From assembly GCA_963781155.1 (NCBI GenBank), contig CAWAEC010000006.1:930001-994000 (forward strand): a stretch of 64,000 nt of DNA, in the 5' to 3' direction. Below the pieces are notes generated by a model, which saw only the letters and a program-made list of their open reading frames with translations, was not told where the DNA came from and searched no databases. Within the stretch, counting starts at the first letter, position 1. Each line of letters opens with the position of its first letter. Below are positions 8,728 to 17,845 of this stretch, one piece after another. Position numbers and translations under genes: made by a program. Origin of the DNA: PALSA-693 sp963781155. Its GTDB lineage: Bacteria; Actinomycetota; Acidimicrobiia; Acidimicrobiales; Palsa-688.

Positions 8728-9627
8728 AGAAAGTGCAGGTCAGAGCGTTGCGGAGGGGCTGACCAGGAGGCGGACAACTTCCGTCCCTACCTCCTGCCGG
8801 AGATCGGCCGTCGCCGTGCCGACGCGGTCTCCGCCGTACAGCTCGACCGTCTCTACCGGAAGCTGCAGGACGACTCGGGACTGTCCCCCTGGGTGGTGGT
8901 GCGATGCCACGGCCAGCTCCGCGCCATGTGGAACTGGGCGGTACGTAAGAAGCTGGTCGAGGCCAACCCAGCCCTAGCGGCGGACCCGCCCCGAGTGAAG
9001 CACCAGCCGCTCGCCATCCCCGACATGGCTCAGGTCAGGGCGGTACAGGCCGTGGCTCCAAAGGACATGGCGGCATTCATCCAGCTCGCCGCCACGGTGG
9101 GGGCCCGCCGAGGAACTCTGGTCGCCCTTCGCTGGCGGGACGTGGACCTCGAGCGGGGCACGATCATCTTCACGCGCGCCATTGCCGACTCGGCCGACGG
9201 AGAGGTGGAGAAGGGCACCAAGGCCGAGCGCCCCTATGTCGTGACCCTGGGGACGGCGACTCTAGCCGTGCTCCGAGAGCATCGGCTCCGGGCCTCCGAG
9301 CGCGCCTTAGCGACCGGTTCTCACCTCGCTCCCGAGTCGTTCGTGTTCTCCGACGACGGGGGTGCCTCGCACTGGAACCTGAGTTGGCCGTCCCATGCCT
9401 GGGGGATTTACAGCGCCAAGGCTGGTGTGCCCGGATTGCGGCTGCACGATCTTCGGCACTGTGCCGCCAGCCAGATGCTGATGAACGGGATACCAGTGTC
9501 GGTTGTCGCAGAGCGGCTCGGCTGCACCGAGGCGAACGTGTTGCGCACCTACCGTCACTTCATTCCGGGCTCGGACCGTCACGCCGCTGAGCTCATGGAT
9601 CGCCTCCTGGGCGAACAAGGAGCGTGA
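8728..9627 (+). pseudogene. 5'-truncated tyrosine recombinase (integrase)
   Basis: The frame is open from the tRNA end to 9627, but recognisable protein starts only at 8767 (ADNFRPYLLPEIG), part of the SAM-like core-binding domain. The catalytic domain is complete: Arg in ATVGARRGTLVALRWRDVDL, HDLRHCAASQMLM (HxxR), the second His region and nucleophile Tyr in LRTYRHF. The arm-binding N terminus of about 80-90 residues is missing and no good start precedes the domain; the first usable start is GTG 8893, inside the core-binding domain. It is therefore probably inactive. The position against tRNA-Gly plus the excisionase-like gene mark the left edge of an old integrative element. Confidence 0.8.
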
Positions 9628-9707
9628 GCTCCAGAGGCGATCGTGACCTTCAAGAGAGGGTCGGCGCGTCGTCGGTGCGGCGTCGGTGGCAAGTCCGAGA
9701 CGCGGAG

Positions 9708-10055
9708 CTAGTCGGGCTGCCCGTCGATTAATCGGGCCACTGCCTGCCGAGGTATGAGCACCTTGCCATCGAGATGAGGCACTCGCGGCAGTAACCCCTT
9801 TCGGACGAGGCGGCCGATCGTGTCATCGGAAACTTGGAGAACTTCGGCCGCTTGGGACACGGTATATACCGCTGGGGAGCACGCTTGGAGTCGACGCAGG
9901 TGCGGTTCGAGTACTCGGTTGATAGCGCGCTCTACGGCAGCCTCCACGAGGGCTTCGATGGTGTCAGACGCCGGATCCACCCGACCGCCCTGAGCGACCC
10001 TGTCGTCCTCATCCGAGGATCGGATCGGGACTGGACGGATCCGGTGCCCAGTCAT
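9708..10055 (-). CDS. Excisionase-like helix-turn-helix protein
   Basis: 115 residues. The C-terminal half is a MerR/Xis-type winged helix (helix-turn-helix 17 family): YTVSQAAEVLQVSDDTIGRL with the wing ending in VLIPRQAVARLIDGQP. The N-terminal half is a charged, probably helical region. Such proteins bend DNA at attachment sites and direct integrase toward excision. It faces the integrase remnant convergently, 80 bp away, and belongs to the same element. The ATG at 10055 has no convincing ribosome site, so the start could lie downstream. Confidence 0.7.
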   Translation of the reverse strand: MTGHRIRPVPIRSSDEDDRVAQGGRVDPASDTIEALVEAAVERAINRVLEPHLRRLQACSPAVYTVSQAAEVLQVSDDTIGRLVRKGLLPRVPHLDGKVLIPRQAVARLIDGQPD

Positions 10056-10434
10056 CGGCCGACGTCCTGGAGAGCGGCACCGTTCCGGCAGCCGGCGCAG
10101 TTGTCGGTGTTGGAAATAGTTGACGGAAAGAGGGACGCCGGCACCGCAGCGCTACAGTTACCGTGGAGAAATGCCACCTCAGTACGCTCACCGTCTTTCG
10201 GACTCGGACAGGTCCCGAATATTTCCCCCTCTCGACAGTGCTCGTCTTCCTTATTAGGACGGAGACCGTGGGTGTCGCAGGGCGTATGGCTGTCCTTCCT
10301 GGCTCGACAGACTCGAATCCGGATTCCGTGGGGCACGCCGAGCTCATAGACAGTTGCCATCCCCATTCGGGGAGGGCCTTTCAGATCACCCGTCGCGGCC
10401 GCTGCACCCGAGTTTTCGCGTTCGCGGCTCCGGA

Positions 10435-10566
10435 TCAGAGCTCGAGCACGAGTCGGCCACGGGTGCCGCCAGCTTCGAGGCGACGATGAGCCTCGGGCGC
10501 GTGCTCGAGCGGGAACGTGGCCGCGACCGCAAGGTCATATGGCCCGAATCGACCGCCTAGCGAAAG
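10435..10566 (-). pseudogene. 3' remnant of a quinone oxidoreductase (zinc-type dehydrogenase superfamily)
   Basis: The last 43 codons and the stop survive. The ending FPLEHAPEAHRRLEAGGTRG followed by RLVLEL is the C-terminal helix-strand of NADPH:quinone reductase/medium-chain dehydrogenases (PL..a.eAHr.le.g...Gk.VL). A stop codon and unrelated sequence lie immediately upstream, so the nucleotide-binding domain is gone. It cannot be functional. Confidence 0.6.
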
Positions 10567-11403
10567 CTGGTCCAGCGCTGCGTGTTGTGGGCGTAGTCGG
10601 CTCCCGACGTCTGGTGGAGCTTGATGCCCCGCTCGGTCCGGCGAGCCCACCGGCGGACGACGGCGAGCCGTGGGCTACCCCAAGGATAAGATAACGAGTC
10701 GGAAGGATGGGAGGAGCTTCCGCTGACGATCAGCGATTTCCGAGGCCGGGTTGCGCAGTGTACGGCGAACGCCTCCACGAAGTCCTCGATGAACTGCTGA
10801 CTCCGAGCCTTGGCTCGATGCACAAGCAGCCGTCCAAGGGGTTAGCTCAGTCATCAACTCAAGCCGTTAGATTTCCAATTAGCAGATGATTGCTCCGGTC
10901 CCCAAGGCGAGCATCAGCGATCCTTTTTCCCCGAAGGTGTGGGATGTCTTCAAGGCGTCCAATATCACTAGCCGGCGTTGCCGACCTCGCCGCCGACCAA
11001 CTAGCTCTCCGTGCGGGTCACCGACGGCGCACGGTACTTCAGCGAAAGCCTGGGCGTGCCACGCACCCCCCAGGGCCGGGGTTTCGCCCTTGATGAGCGG
11101 GTCGCGAGTTCACGGGTCGCGACGCATGTGATGGTCGACGTGGAGTGGGGACGAAGCGCATTGCGAGAGCGTGTGCCTGGCCATCCCCTGCGGGCTCGTG
11201 GGCAAGGGAGGGTTCGTGGTGGTCGTTCGCCGGACCCGCAACGTCGACGACCTGGTTCGCACCCCGCGAATGGAGCGGGTCCGCTGGGCGGGTGCACGCC
11301 ATGGTGTGGAGGTGCCAGCGTCCAGACACCCCGGTCGTCGAGGCTCAATGACCTTTCCCGGAGGCCGGGCGCGGTGTTGTGAAGGTGATACGTTCGCACG
11401 CTT
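10567..11403. other. Gene-free stretch
   Basis: No convincing protein gene. Several frames of 60-130 codons exist on both strands but show no family features, ribosome sites or consistent codon bias. One frame near 11171 begins MCLAIPC, like the hydrogenase chaperone HypC, but the rest does not fit. The stretch is probably decayed DNA at the edge of the integrated element. Confidence 0.5.
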
Positions 11404-11415
11404 CAGGAGGATGTG

Positions 11416-12222
11416 ATGTTCGACTTGGGGGGCAAGACGGCGATTGTGACCGGCGCCGGTCGGGGGATTGGGCGGGCGATCGCCGAGCACTTGGCCGGGG
11501 CGGACGCGAGGGTGGCGTTGGTTGCCCGCACCGGAACGCAGCTCGCCGAGGTGGCGGAAGGCATCGGGGCCGCAGGGGGCACGGCGATCGTGGTGCCTCT
11601 GGATCTGTCTTCTCCCCAGGCGCCCTCGGTGGCAGTCGAGACGGTCGTCGGCCTGCTCGGAGGCGTCGAGGTACTCGTCAATAACGCCGCGGTGCCCTGG
11701 CCGGTGGGTCCCACGGCGACCTGCGATGCGGACGAATGGGCCGCGGCGTTCCAGCTGAATGTGCTCGCCCAGGTACGTCTGGTGCTGGCTGTGCTGCCGG
11801 CCATGTTGGCGAAGGGGTCGGGGCGGATCATCAATTTGTCTTCAGGAGCGGCCCGCCCGCCCGGTGGTGCGAACCAGAACGCGTATTCGACAGCCAAAGC
11901 GGCGGTCGAGATGTTCACGCTGAACCTCGGGGCGGAGATCGACGGCTCGGGGGTGACGATCAACGCGCTTCGCCCCGGTGCGACGGATACGCCGATGCAG
12001 ACGTGGATGCGGGAGCAGGATCCGGCGAAGGTAGGCGCGGGTCTTCCGGCCAGATTCGCTGAGATGCAGAGGCTGGGAATCATCAAGGATGCCGGCCTGC
12101 CCGCCGCCCGCGTCCTCGCCTTGCTCCGCAGTGACGACAACGGACTCGTCGTTGAGATGGTCCGCCGCCGCGAGGGAGACCACCTGGTCGACGTCGAGAG
12201 CCGGCTTTGGAACCTCGGGTAG
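11416..12222 (+). CDS. Short-chain dehydrogenase/reductase
   Basis: 268 residues, a classical SDR that oxidises or reduces a hydroxyl/keto group with NAD(P). The Rossmann motif is TGAGRGIG, then VEVLVNNAAVP, the catalytic Ser in IINLSSGAA and YxxxK in AYSTAKAAVE; TINALRPGATDTPM follows. An AGGAGG at 11405-11410 sits 5 bp before ATG 11416, which I prefer over GTG 11413. A remnant of a hydroxy-acid dehydrogenase lies directly downstream. Substrate unknown. Confidence 0.9.
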   Translation: MFDLGGKTAIVTGAGRGIGRAIAEHLAGADARVALVARTGTQLAEVAEGIGAAGGTAIVVPLDLSSPQAPSVAVETVVGLLGGVEVLVNNAAVPWPVGPTATCDADEWAAAFQLNVLAQVRLVLAVLPAMLAKGSGRIINLSSGAARPPGGANQNAYSTAKAAVEMFTLNLGAEIDGSGVTINALRPGATDTPMQTWMREQDPAKVGAGLPARFAEMQRLGIIKDAGLPAARVLALLRSDDNGLVVEMVRRREGDHLVDVESRLWNLG

Positions 12223-12226
12223 CCGG

Positions 12227-12422
12227 GTGCCCTTCCAGATCATCAGTGATGGCGGAGTCCGGCATGGAAGCGACATCGTAAAGGCGGTGTCGTTCGGTGC
12301 AGGTGGCTGCGTGATCGGACGGCCTATCTCTGCGGGCTGGCGGTGGGCGAGCGCGGGTCGACCGCGTGCTTTCCCTACGAGGGAGTTGTCAATACGATGG
12401 CTTTTGTGGGTGCCGCGTTATT
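12227..12422 (+). pseudogene. Remnant of an FMN-dependent alpha-hydroxy-acid dehydrogenase
   Basis: The sequence PFQIISDGGVRHGSDIVKAV then CVIGRPI matches the FMN-phosphate-binding end of the lactate/mandelate dehydrogenase family (DGG.R.G.D..KA...GA....GR). After a frame change near 12330 the next part reads GLAVGERGS...GVVNTMAFVGAA, matching the following helix (GLa..Ge.GV.....L..el...MaL.G). The upstream barrel is absent. It is a frameshifted C-terminal fragment, non-functional. Confidence 0.7.
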
Positions 12423-12512
12423 GATCGACCTGAACGTGGATCCGCTCGGCACGGGACGCGATCAAGTCGCTCTGCACCTCCGGTCGCGGGTTGACAGAAG
12501 AGGGTGGTGGTA

Positions 12513-13541
12513 ATGCGAGCAGCCATCGGGGCGAGCGGTCAAGGTCGGCTCGCCCTGGGTCTCGGGGCGGCGTCGGGGGACTACGGCCTGTTCCGGCGGT
12601 GCGCGGCGGCTGCGGACCGAGCCGGCTTCTCGTTCGTGTCGGTCGGTGACAATCCGGGGGCCCTGAAGGAAACTTACGTTTCTCTATCAGTGTTGGCCAT
12701 GGCCACCGAGACGTGCCGGGTCGGTACCGCCGTGACTAATCCGACTCATCGGGACCCCCTGGTTGTTGCCAGCGCCGTCTCGTCGGTGGAGTCGCTCGCG
12801 CCGGGCCGGGTGTTCTTCGGGATCGCCACGGGTCGAGCGAGGAGACCAGCCACCCTGGACGCGCTTCGAGCGCACGTGGTGATTCTGCGCGCCCTCTGGG
12901 CCAAAGGAGAGGTGAGCTACCGCGGGGAGACGTTGCGCCTGGCCTGGGATGCGCGTCCGGTGCCGATCTTCGTTTGCGTGTCGGGTCCGAGGGGCCTGCG
13001 ATTGGCTGGCGAGATCGCTGACGGTGTCATTGTGGAGTCCGGGGTCAACTTGGCATCGGTAGAGCAGGCCCAAAGCTGGATCGAGGAAGGGGCGCGCTCG
13101 GCTGGCCGTGACGCCGACGCGATCGAGCGGTGGTGGTACTTGAAGACTGCGGTGGCGGAGACCGACGAAGAGGCGTTGTCGCAGGCGCTGGCACCCGTGG
13201 CAGCCAGCGGTGGGTTCGTGCTCGGACGCGATCCGGGCGTCCACGCCGTTCCCGACCGTTTTCACGACGAGTGCCGCCGGCTGCGGGCCGGCTACGACAA
13301 GCGCGCCCATATCAGCACCGGCCTCGACGACCCGAACCGCCGGCTGATCGAGCCGGGGCCGTTCCGGGACTATCTGTTCGATCGGTTCGCCCTGGCGGGT
13401 TCACCGGCGGCGTGGCTCGAACGGATCGCCGAGCTCGGCGACCGGGGTGTGCACAACATCTTTTGCGCGGCCGTCGTCCCCGACGTCGAGTACTTCGTGC
13501 GCCGCGTGGGCGAGTCGGTCGTCGCCGAGATCGGCCGGTGA
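12513..13541 (+). CDS. LLM-class F420-dependent oxidoreductase
   Basis: 342 residues from ATG 12513. A luciferase-like TIM barrel that would transfer hydride with coenzyme F420. Typical points are LALGLGAASGDY, DRAGFSFVSVGDNP (the helix-strand where substrate-binding acid residues sit), TCRVGTAVTNPTHRDPLVVA, ESLAPGRVFFGIATGR and the F420-phosphate region VPIFVCVSGPRGLRLAGEIA. It is the only full-length member of five LLM sequences in this window. A serine hydrolase gene follows after 92 bp on the same strand. Substrate unknown. Confidence 0.88.
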   Translation: MRAAIGASGQGRLALGLGAASGDYGLFRRCAAAADRAGFSFVSVGDNPGALKETYVSLSVLAMATETCRVGTAVTNPTHRDPLVVASAVSSVESLAPGRVFFGIATGRARRPATLDALRAHVVILRALWAKGEVSYRGETLRLAWDARPVPIFVCVSGPRGLRLAGEIADGVIVESGVNLASVEQAQSWIEEGARSAGRDADAIERWWYLKTAVAETDEEALSQALAPVAASGGFVLGRDPGVHAVPDRFHDECRRLRAGYDKRAHISTGLDDPNRRLIEPGPFRDYLFDRFALAGSPAAWLERIAELGDRGVHNIFCAAVVPDVEYFVRRVGESVVAEIGR

Positions 13542-13633
13542 CACGCCCCCGCCGCTGTTAGGCTCCAAGTGACAGTGATACCAAGGTTCGGTCCAGCCGG
13601 CCGGGCTGTCTTCCGTAGAGGAGAGGTTCAACG

Positions 13634-14773
13634 GTGAGCGATCCCCGGATCGAGCGAGCGCTCGAGAGGGCAATAGCGCTGGGCGAGGTCGGCGTGCAGG
13701 TGGCCGCCTACCAGGGTGACCAACTGGTGGTCGACGAATGGATCGGCACGGCTGACGAGAAAAGCGGTGTTCCAGTCGAAGCGGACACCCTTTTCTCCGT
13801 CTTCTCGGCCAGCAAGGTGCTCATCGCGACCGCAGTGCATCTTCAGGCGGAACGCGGCTTGCTGTCCGTGGACACGCCCATTGCTCACTACTGGCCTGAG
13901 TACGCGGCGAACGGGAAGGGCAACATAACCCTCCGACACGTGCTGCAGCACCGCGGCGGCGTCCCCCAAATGCCCGGGGGGCTCACGCCGGAGGCACTGG
14001 CCGACTGGGACGGGATCGTCGGCTGGTTGGCTGAGGTGACGCCGCTTTGCCCACCCGGTGAGCGGTCGATGTACCACTCGTTGAGCTTCGGGTACATCCT
14101 CGGGGAGGTGGTGAGGCGCACGGACCCCGGGCATCGCCTCTTCGGTGACTTTCTCCGGGACGAGGTCTGCTTCCCGCTCGACATCAAGGACCTGTGGGTC
14201 GGGCTGCCGCCCGAAGAGGAACACCGGGTGGCCACCCTCACCTGGGGCGCTGAGCCTCCCGCCGCGCCGCAGGTCGCACCGAGCCCGATCCGTCAAATGA
14301 TGATGCCCGCCGGAGTGGCGCCGGTTCCCGAGATCTGGAACACCTCTGCGATGCGCGCCGCCGTGATCCCGGCAGGCAGCGGCATCATGACCGCCCGCGA
14401 TGGCGCCAGGTTTATGGCGTTGCTCGCCAACCGGGGCGAGTTGGGCGGCACCCGTCTCATCTCCGAGGAGCGGCTGATGGCGTTGACCGAGCCGCGGCCC
14501 AACCCACTCGAGGTGGACGAGGGCATCGGGATGATCACCACCAACGGGATCGGCGGCTTCTTTGTCGGAGGGAAGCATCCTCATACGCATCCGGTCATTG
14601 GCCGGGCGACCCATGTGCTCGGCCACAGCGGCGCGGGCGGATCGTGTGCGTGGGCTGACCTCGATGCCCGGGTCGGGGTGATGATTACCCACAATCGGAT
14701 GTTCGGGGCCCTACCCGACGACCGGCATCCGTTCATCGCCGTGGCGGATGCGGTCAGAGCCATCATCGGTTGA
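13634..14773 (+). CDS. Serine hydrolase of the beta-lactamase/esterase (class C-like) family
   Basis: 379 residues. The SxxK nucleophile motif is FSASKVLIA, the YxS/N-like motif is YHSLSFGY and the third, HxG-type motif is GHSGAGGSCAW. No signal peptide is visible, so it is probably a cytoplasmic esterase (EstB/LpqH-like family) rather than a penicillin-binding protein. LRHVLQHRGGVPQ is the standard segment between motifs one and two. The GTG start is preceded by GAGGAGAGG at 13618-13626. Likely hydrolyses an ester or lactone in the local catabolic context. Confidence 0.88.
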   Translation: MSDPRIERALERAIALGEVGVQVAAYQGDQLVVDEWIGTADEKSGVPVEADTLFSVFSASKVLIATAVHLQAERGLLSVDTPIAHYWPEYAANGKGNITLRHVLQHRGGVPQMPGGLTPEALADWDGIVGWLAEVTPLCPPGERSMYHSLSFGYILGEVVRRTDPGHRLFGDFLRDEVCFPLDIKDLWVGLPPEEEHRVATLTWGAEPPAAPQVAPSPIRQMMMPAGVAPVPEIWNTSAMRAAVIPAGSGIMTARDGARFMALLANRGELGGTRLISEERLMALTEPRPNPLEVDEGIGMITTNGIGGFFVGGKHPHTHPVIGRATHVLGHSGAGGSCAWADLDARVGVMITHNRMFGALPDDRHPFIAVADAVRAIIG

Positions 14774-15071
14774 ACGCCGGCCGGACCGACAAGCTCGCGC
14801 AATGGCTCGCCCTGACGGTGGGGGGACAAACAACGCCCTCGTCGAGTGCTCGACCACCGCCGTGAGTGCCTGACTGTCCACGGTCATGATGCAGCCCGCC
14901 AAGCATCGGCCCACTTCGCGGGCCGAGCGAGGCTTTCTGTCTCCGGATGCGCCTGTGTACAGCGGGGGTCCGCCCGGGTGGATCGGGGAGGAACCTACGG
15001 AAGCCCGGGGCTCCATCCCAGGGCGGTTCCCCCGATCAAGTTGATCCTCGTCGACTCCTGACGTGCACCTA
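14774..15071. other. Gene-free stretch before IS630
   Basis: About 300 bp without a supportable gene or RNA. It ends at the TA dinucleotide (15070-15071) that borders the IS630 element. Confidence 0.5.
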
Positions 15072-16320
15072 GTGCCGCATCAGGCAACCGTTGCGCGCAA
15101 TGATATAGCACGAAGTTCTTCATTGTCGGTATGCCGGTTCCGCCAGGCGATGTAACGACGGATCATCGAGTTCTGCTCTTCGTGGCTTCGATGGTCGGTG
15201 CCGTCGAGGGCGAAGTAGCGCAGGGCCCGGAAATGACACTCGATCCGATTGAAAAACGACGCATTCGTGGGCACGTAAGCCATCTCGACGTTGTTGGCCG
15301 CCGCCCACTCACCCACTCGGGGGTCCTTCTTGGTGGACAGGTGCGGGCTGAAGTTATCGAGCACGATCGCGATCCGCACCTTCGGTGGGTACAGCAAGCG
15401 AAGGTAGCGGCAGAACTCCAAAAAGGCCCTGCGACTCTTCCTCACCTTGACGTGGCCGTAAATCCTGTCCCGGTTCATGTCGAGGGCGGCCAGGAGGTGC
15501 GGGACGCCCTTGGTGCGCTGGTAGGTGGCCCGGGCCCGACGACGGCGCGGCGTTGAGACCGAGCGCTTCGAGGCCCGCCTCACCACCGGGGCCCACTGCT
15601 TGCCCGGCCGGGGCAGCCGGTTGAGCGGGCCGAACTCGCCCATCGAGAAGACCACCCTCGGATCACCGCGCCTGGGACTCGCTTTGCCTTCGGCGATGTC
15701 ATACAGCTCGAGGACCCGGTTCTTGTTCTCCTCGTAGTCCGGATCGTTCGAGGCCTTGAACGTCTTTATCGCTTGAAAGGACACCGCCTCGGTTCGGAGC
15801 AGAACCCGCAGGCCCTCGTGGCTGATGTCGTCGACCACCCCCTCGGCGACGGGAAACTCGGCCAGTTTGGCCAAGCTCCACGTCGAGAAAGCCAGACCGT
15901 GATCGGCCGGACGGGACAAGGCGATCTTCCTGATCCGCTGACGTTGTGGCAGCGTGAAGGTGGGCGGCCAGCCACCCGCATAGCGGGGGTAGAGCGAGTC
16001 GAAGCCGTCCTCATTGAAGTTGTAGAGCACGTCACGCACCCGGTCGGGGCTGGTGAAGCTGACCTTGGCGATCCCAGCCACGTCCATGCCCTGCACCGAC
16101 AACAACACCATCTGCGCCCTCCGTCAGGTCACCACCGACCCGACGAGCGTCGCACAATCCGTAGCAGCCGGTTCCCCTCGTCGTTTGAGATCTCCCGGAC
16201 CCGCAGACCCTCTCTCGACACCACCACCTCCGATCCGACATCGGTACCTGTCAGATCAGCGTGCGTGACCAGCACCCCAAGGTGGTGAACCTACGAGGCG
16301 AATGTTGGCTGATGCGGCAC
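15072..16320 (-). mobile_element. Decayed IS630-family insertion sequence
   Basis: Terminal inverted repeats of 17 bp with one mismatch: gtgccgcatcaggcaac at 15072-15088 and its partner at 16304-16320. The left flank is TA at 15070-15071, the dinucleotide IS630 elements duplicate; the right flank is TG, one base away from TA, so the duplication has probably mutated. Total 1249 bp with one transposase on the minus strand whose stop lies inside the left repeat. Transposase damage shows the copy is dead. Confidence 0.85.
15080..16275 (-). pseudogene. IS630 transposase, inactivated
   Basis: A 343-codon frame (15080-16111) holds the DDE domain; the missing N terminus is readable upstream to GTG 16275 (GLRVREISNDEGNRLLRIVRR). 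Three lesions are visible: a one-base deletion after RRSSG, a TGA in place of Trp just after SVVT, and glycine (GGC) where the first catalytic aspartate (GAC) is expected, giving FSMGEFGPL instead of DEFGPL. The second and third acids survive in VLDNFSPH and NRIECHF. Family: two-domain HTH plus DDE_3 transposase. Confidence 0.85.
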
Positions 16321-16540
16321 TGGCCGCTGAAGTTGCCCGCGCCAACATCGGGATGCACATGGACGCTTTTGCCGATTTTAGCGGTCTTCGGTGACCCGAA
16401 TCAGGTTCGCGAGCAAGCCGAATCGTTGCTAGCGATGGTCATGGACAGGATCGTCGTACTGTCCCTAATCCCTTTGCTACGGAGTCTGTGGTTGCAGCCG
16501 GCGAGACTCTTAGCGGCGTGTCGGATATCGCTTGCATGAC
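16321..16540 (+). pseudogene. 3' remnant of an LLM-class oxidoreductase
   Basis: The segment VFGDPNQVREQAESLLAM then MDRIVV resembles the last helix-strand of LLM proteins (GdPe.V.eqae.Ll..G.DgivV). After a frame change the reading continues NPFATESVVAAGETLSGVS, the usual C-terminal helix. Only the C terminus is present, next to the right end of the IS630 element, so the 5' part was lost. Confidence 0.5.
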
Positions 16541-16558
16541 ACCCCTACGGGGACGATG

Positions 16559-17079
16559 ATGGTGGCGGTGAGCCGGCTCATCAACTCCGCCATCGCGTGT
16601 CGCAGCCTGGAGGCGAGCCTGCCTTCTATTGCGAGGGCGTCGGGCTGACGGTTGTCTCCGACAATGAGTTTGAGTCGCCGTTTACGCCCTTGATGGGTGT
16701 GGGTACCGGCCGCGTTCACCAAGCCCACCTTGCTGATCCGGTGGACACCGGGGTCAGGCTTCTGGAACTCGTCGAGTTCAAGACCGGTCTCGAGAGTCAA
16801 CGGCCTAGTGACCCTCCATTTCAAGGGCCCTTCCTGGTCGGATTCGAGTGCGACTACGACCGCGTGGTCGAACGCCTTCGGTCGGTGGCCTATACCGACA
16901 TTCGGGAGACCGCGCTGAGCGAGAAAGACTTCGCGGGCGCCGGGGCCGACCCGATGAAGATCGGTTTTCTTCGCGATCCAGACGGCACCGTTGTGGAACT
17001 CGTTTCCAGGAACTTTCCCGCAGCATCTGTCCGTCTTCGGCATCAAGGGGTGGTCAGCCGGCTCGAGCCCTGGCCATAG
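16559..17079 (+). pseudogene. VOC family gene with one frameshift
   Basis: Reading from ATG 16559 gives SRLINSAIACRSLEASL; a one-base deletion near 16607 then moves the frame to FYCEGVGLTVVSDNEFESPF and on to the stop at 17079. Together they form a VOC domain: N-terminal strand and helix ending FYCEGVGL, TGVRLLELVEF, FLVGFECDYDRVVERL and FLRDPDGTVVELVSRN. About 170 residues if repaired. It might be a live gene if the deletion is a sequencing error. Confidence 0.6.
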
Positions 17080-17129
17080 CCGGGGCATCAAGTGGTTATG
17101 CTCAAACGGCTGCCGGCGGCAAAGGGTGG

Positions 17130-17470
17130 TCAGGCGGGGTGTAAAGCACGGCGCACGCTTGCGGGTTTTGGCTGGGTACTGACTGGTTCGATCGCCGGCG
17201 TCAACCTTTCCAAGCCGGGTGTGGCCGAAGCGGGTAACGCGGAACGCGACCTCATCCGAGGAGTACCCGAAGTCGTACCACATGCGCCGCATCCTCTCGC
17301 TTGGCAGCTCCGACAGAGAAGGGTCGTCCCCGGGGAATGGGTTCCGATAACGACTCCACATGGGATCCATCCGACCCCGCCAAGAACGGCATGGCGCCAC
17401 CCAAATGAGGAACGATCACCTTGAGACGGGGAAAGTGTTGGGGAATCCACCGGTTGATCCTATGTAGCCC
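17130..17470 (-). pseudogene. 3' remnant of an amidohydrolase-2 family gene
   Basis: Reading leftward, RWIPQHFPRLKVIVPHLGGA then MPFLAG is the metal-site strand of ACMSD-type amidohydrolases (FP.LK.i..HlGG..pf). A one-base deletion then shifts to RMDPMWSRYRNPFP and LPSERMRRMWYDFGYSSDEV, the following helix-strand. The remainder is too worn to follow. The N-terminal metal ligands are absent, so it is non-functional. Confidence 0.55.
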
Positions 17471-17845
17471 GAATACGCTAATTTGTCACGTACTGTTCGA
17501 CCAGGAGAATGGCGGCCGCGTCGGGCCTTCGTCGCTCCACTCAAAACGAGGGTCATCGGAGCGTGCGAGGCGATCGCTCGGAGCGCGAGTTGCTGAGACG
17601 GTAACCTCGGAGGGCAGTTGACGCGGGCCGGTGTGTGGACTCGTGACGGAGGTCCCGGAGCGAGGGCTCAATCGACCGAGACGCCGGACGCGGCTGGGGC
17701 TGACAACTTTGACTCTAAGAAGGAGATCTCATGGCAACCGTTCCCGAGTCTCATATCGACCTCCTGCGTCCAAGTGCCCTCGGCGCGTTGGCGACAATCG
17801 GGCCGGACGGCTTTCCGCAACTGACTGCCCTGGGGTGCTTCCTAG

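Noticed and set aside
11171..11416. A frame starting MCLAIPC, like hydrogenase chaperone HypC
   Set aside because: Only the first six residues fit; the rest lacks the HypC pattern and no hydrogenase genes are near.
16100..16160. TGA in the IS630 transposase as a possible selenocysteine
   Set aside because: The position is Trp in relatives, a frameshift lies next to it and the catalytic Asp is lost; it is decay.
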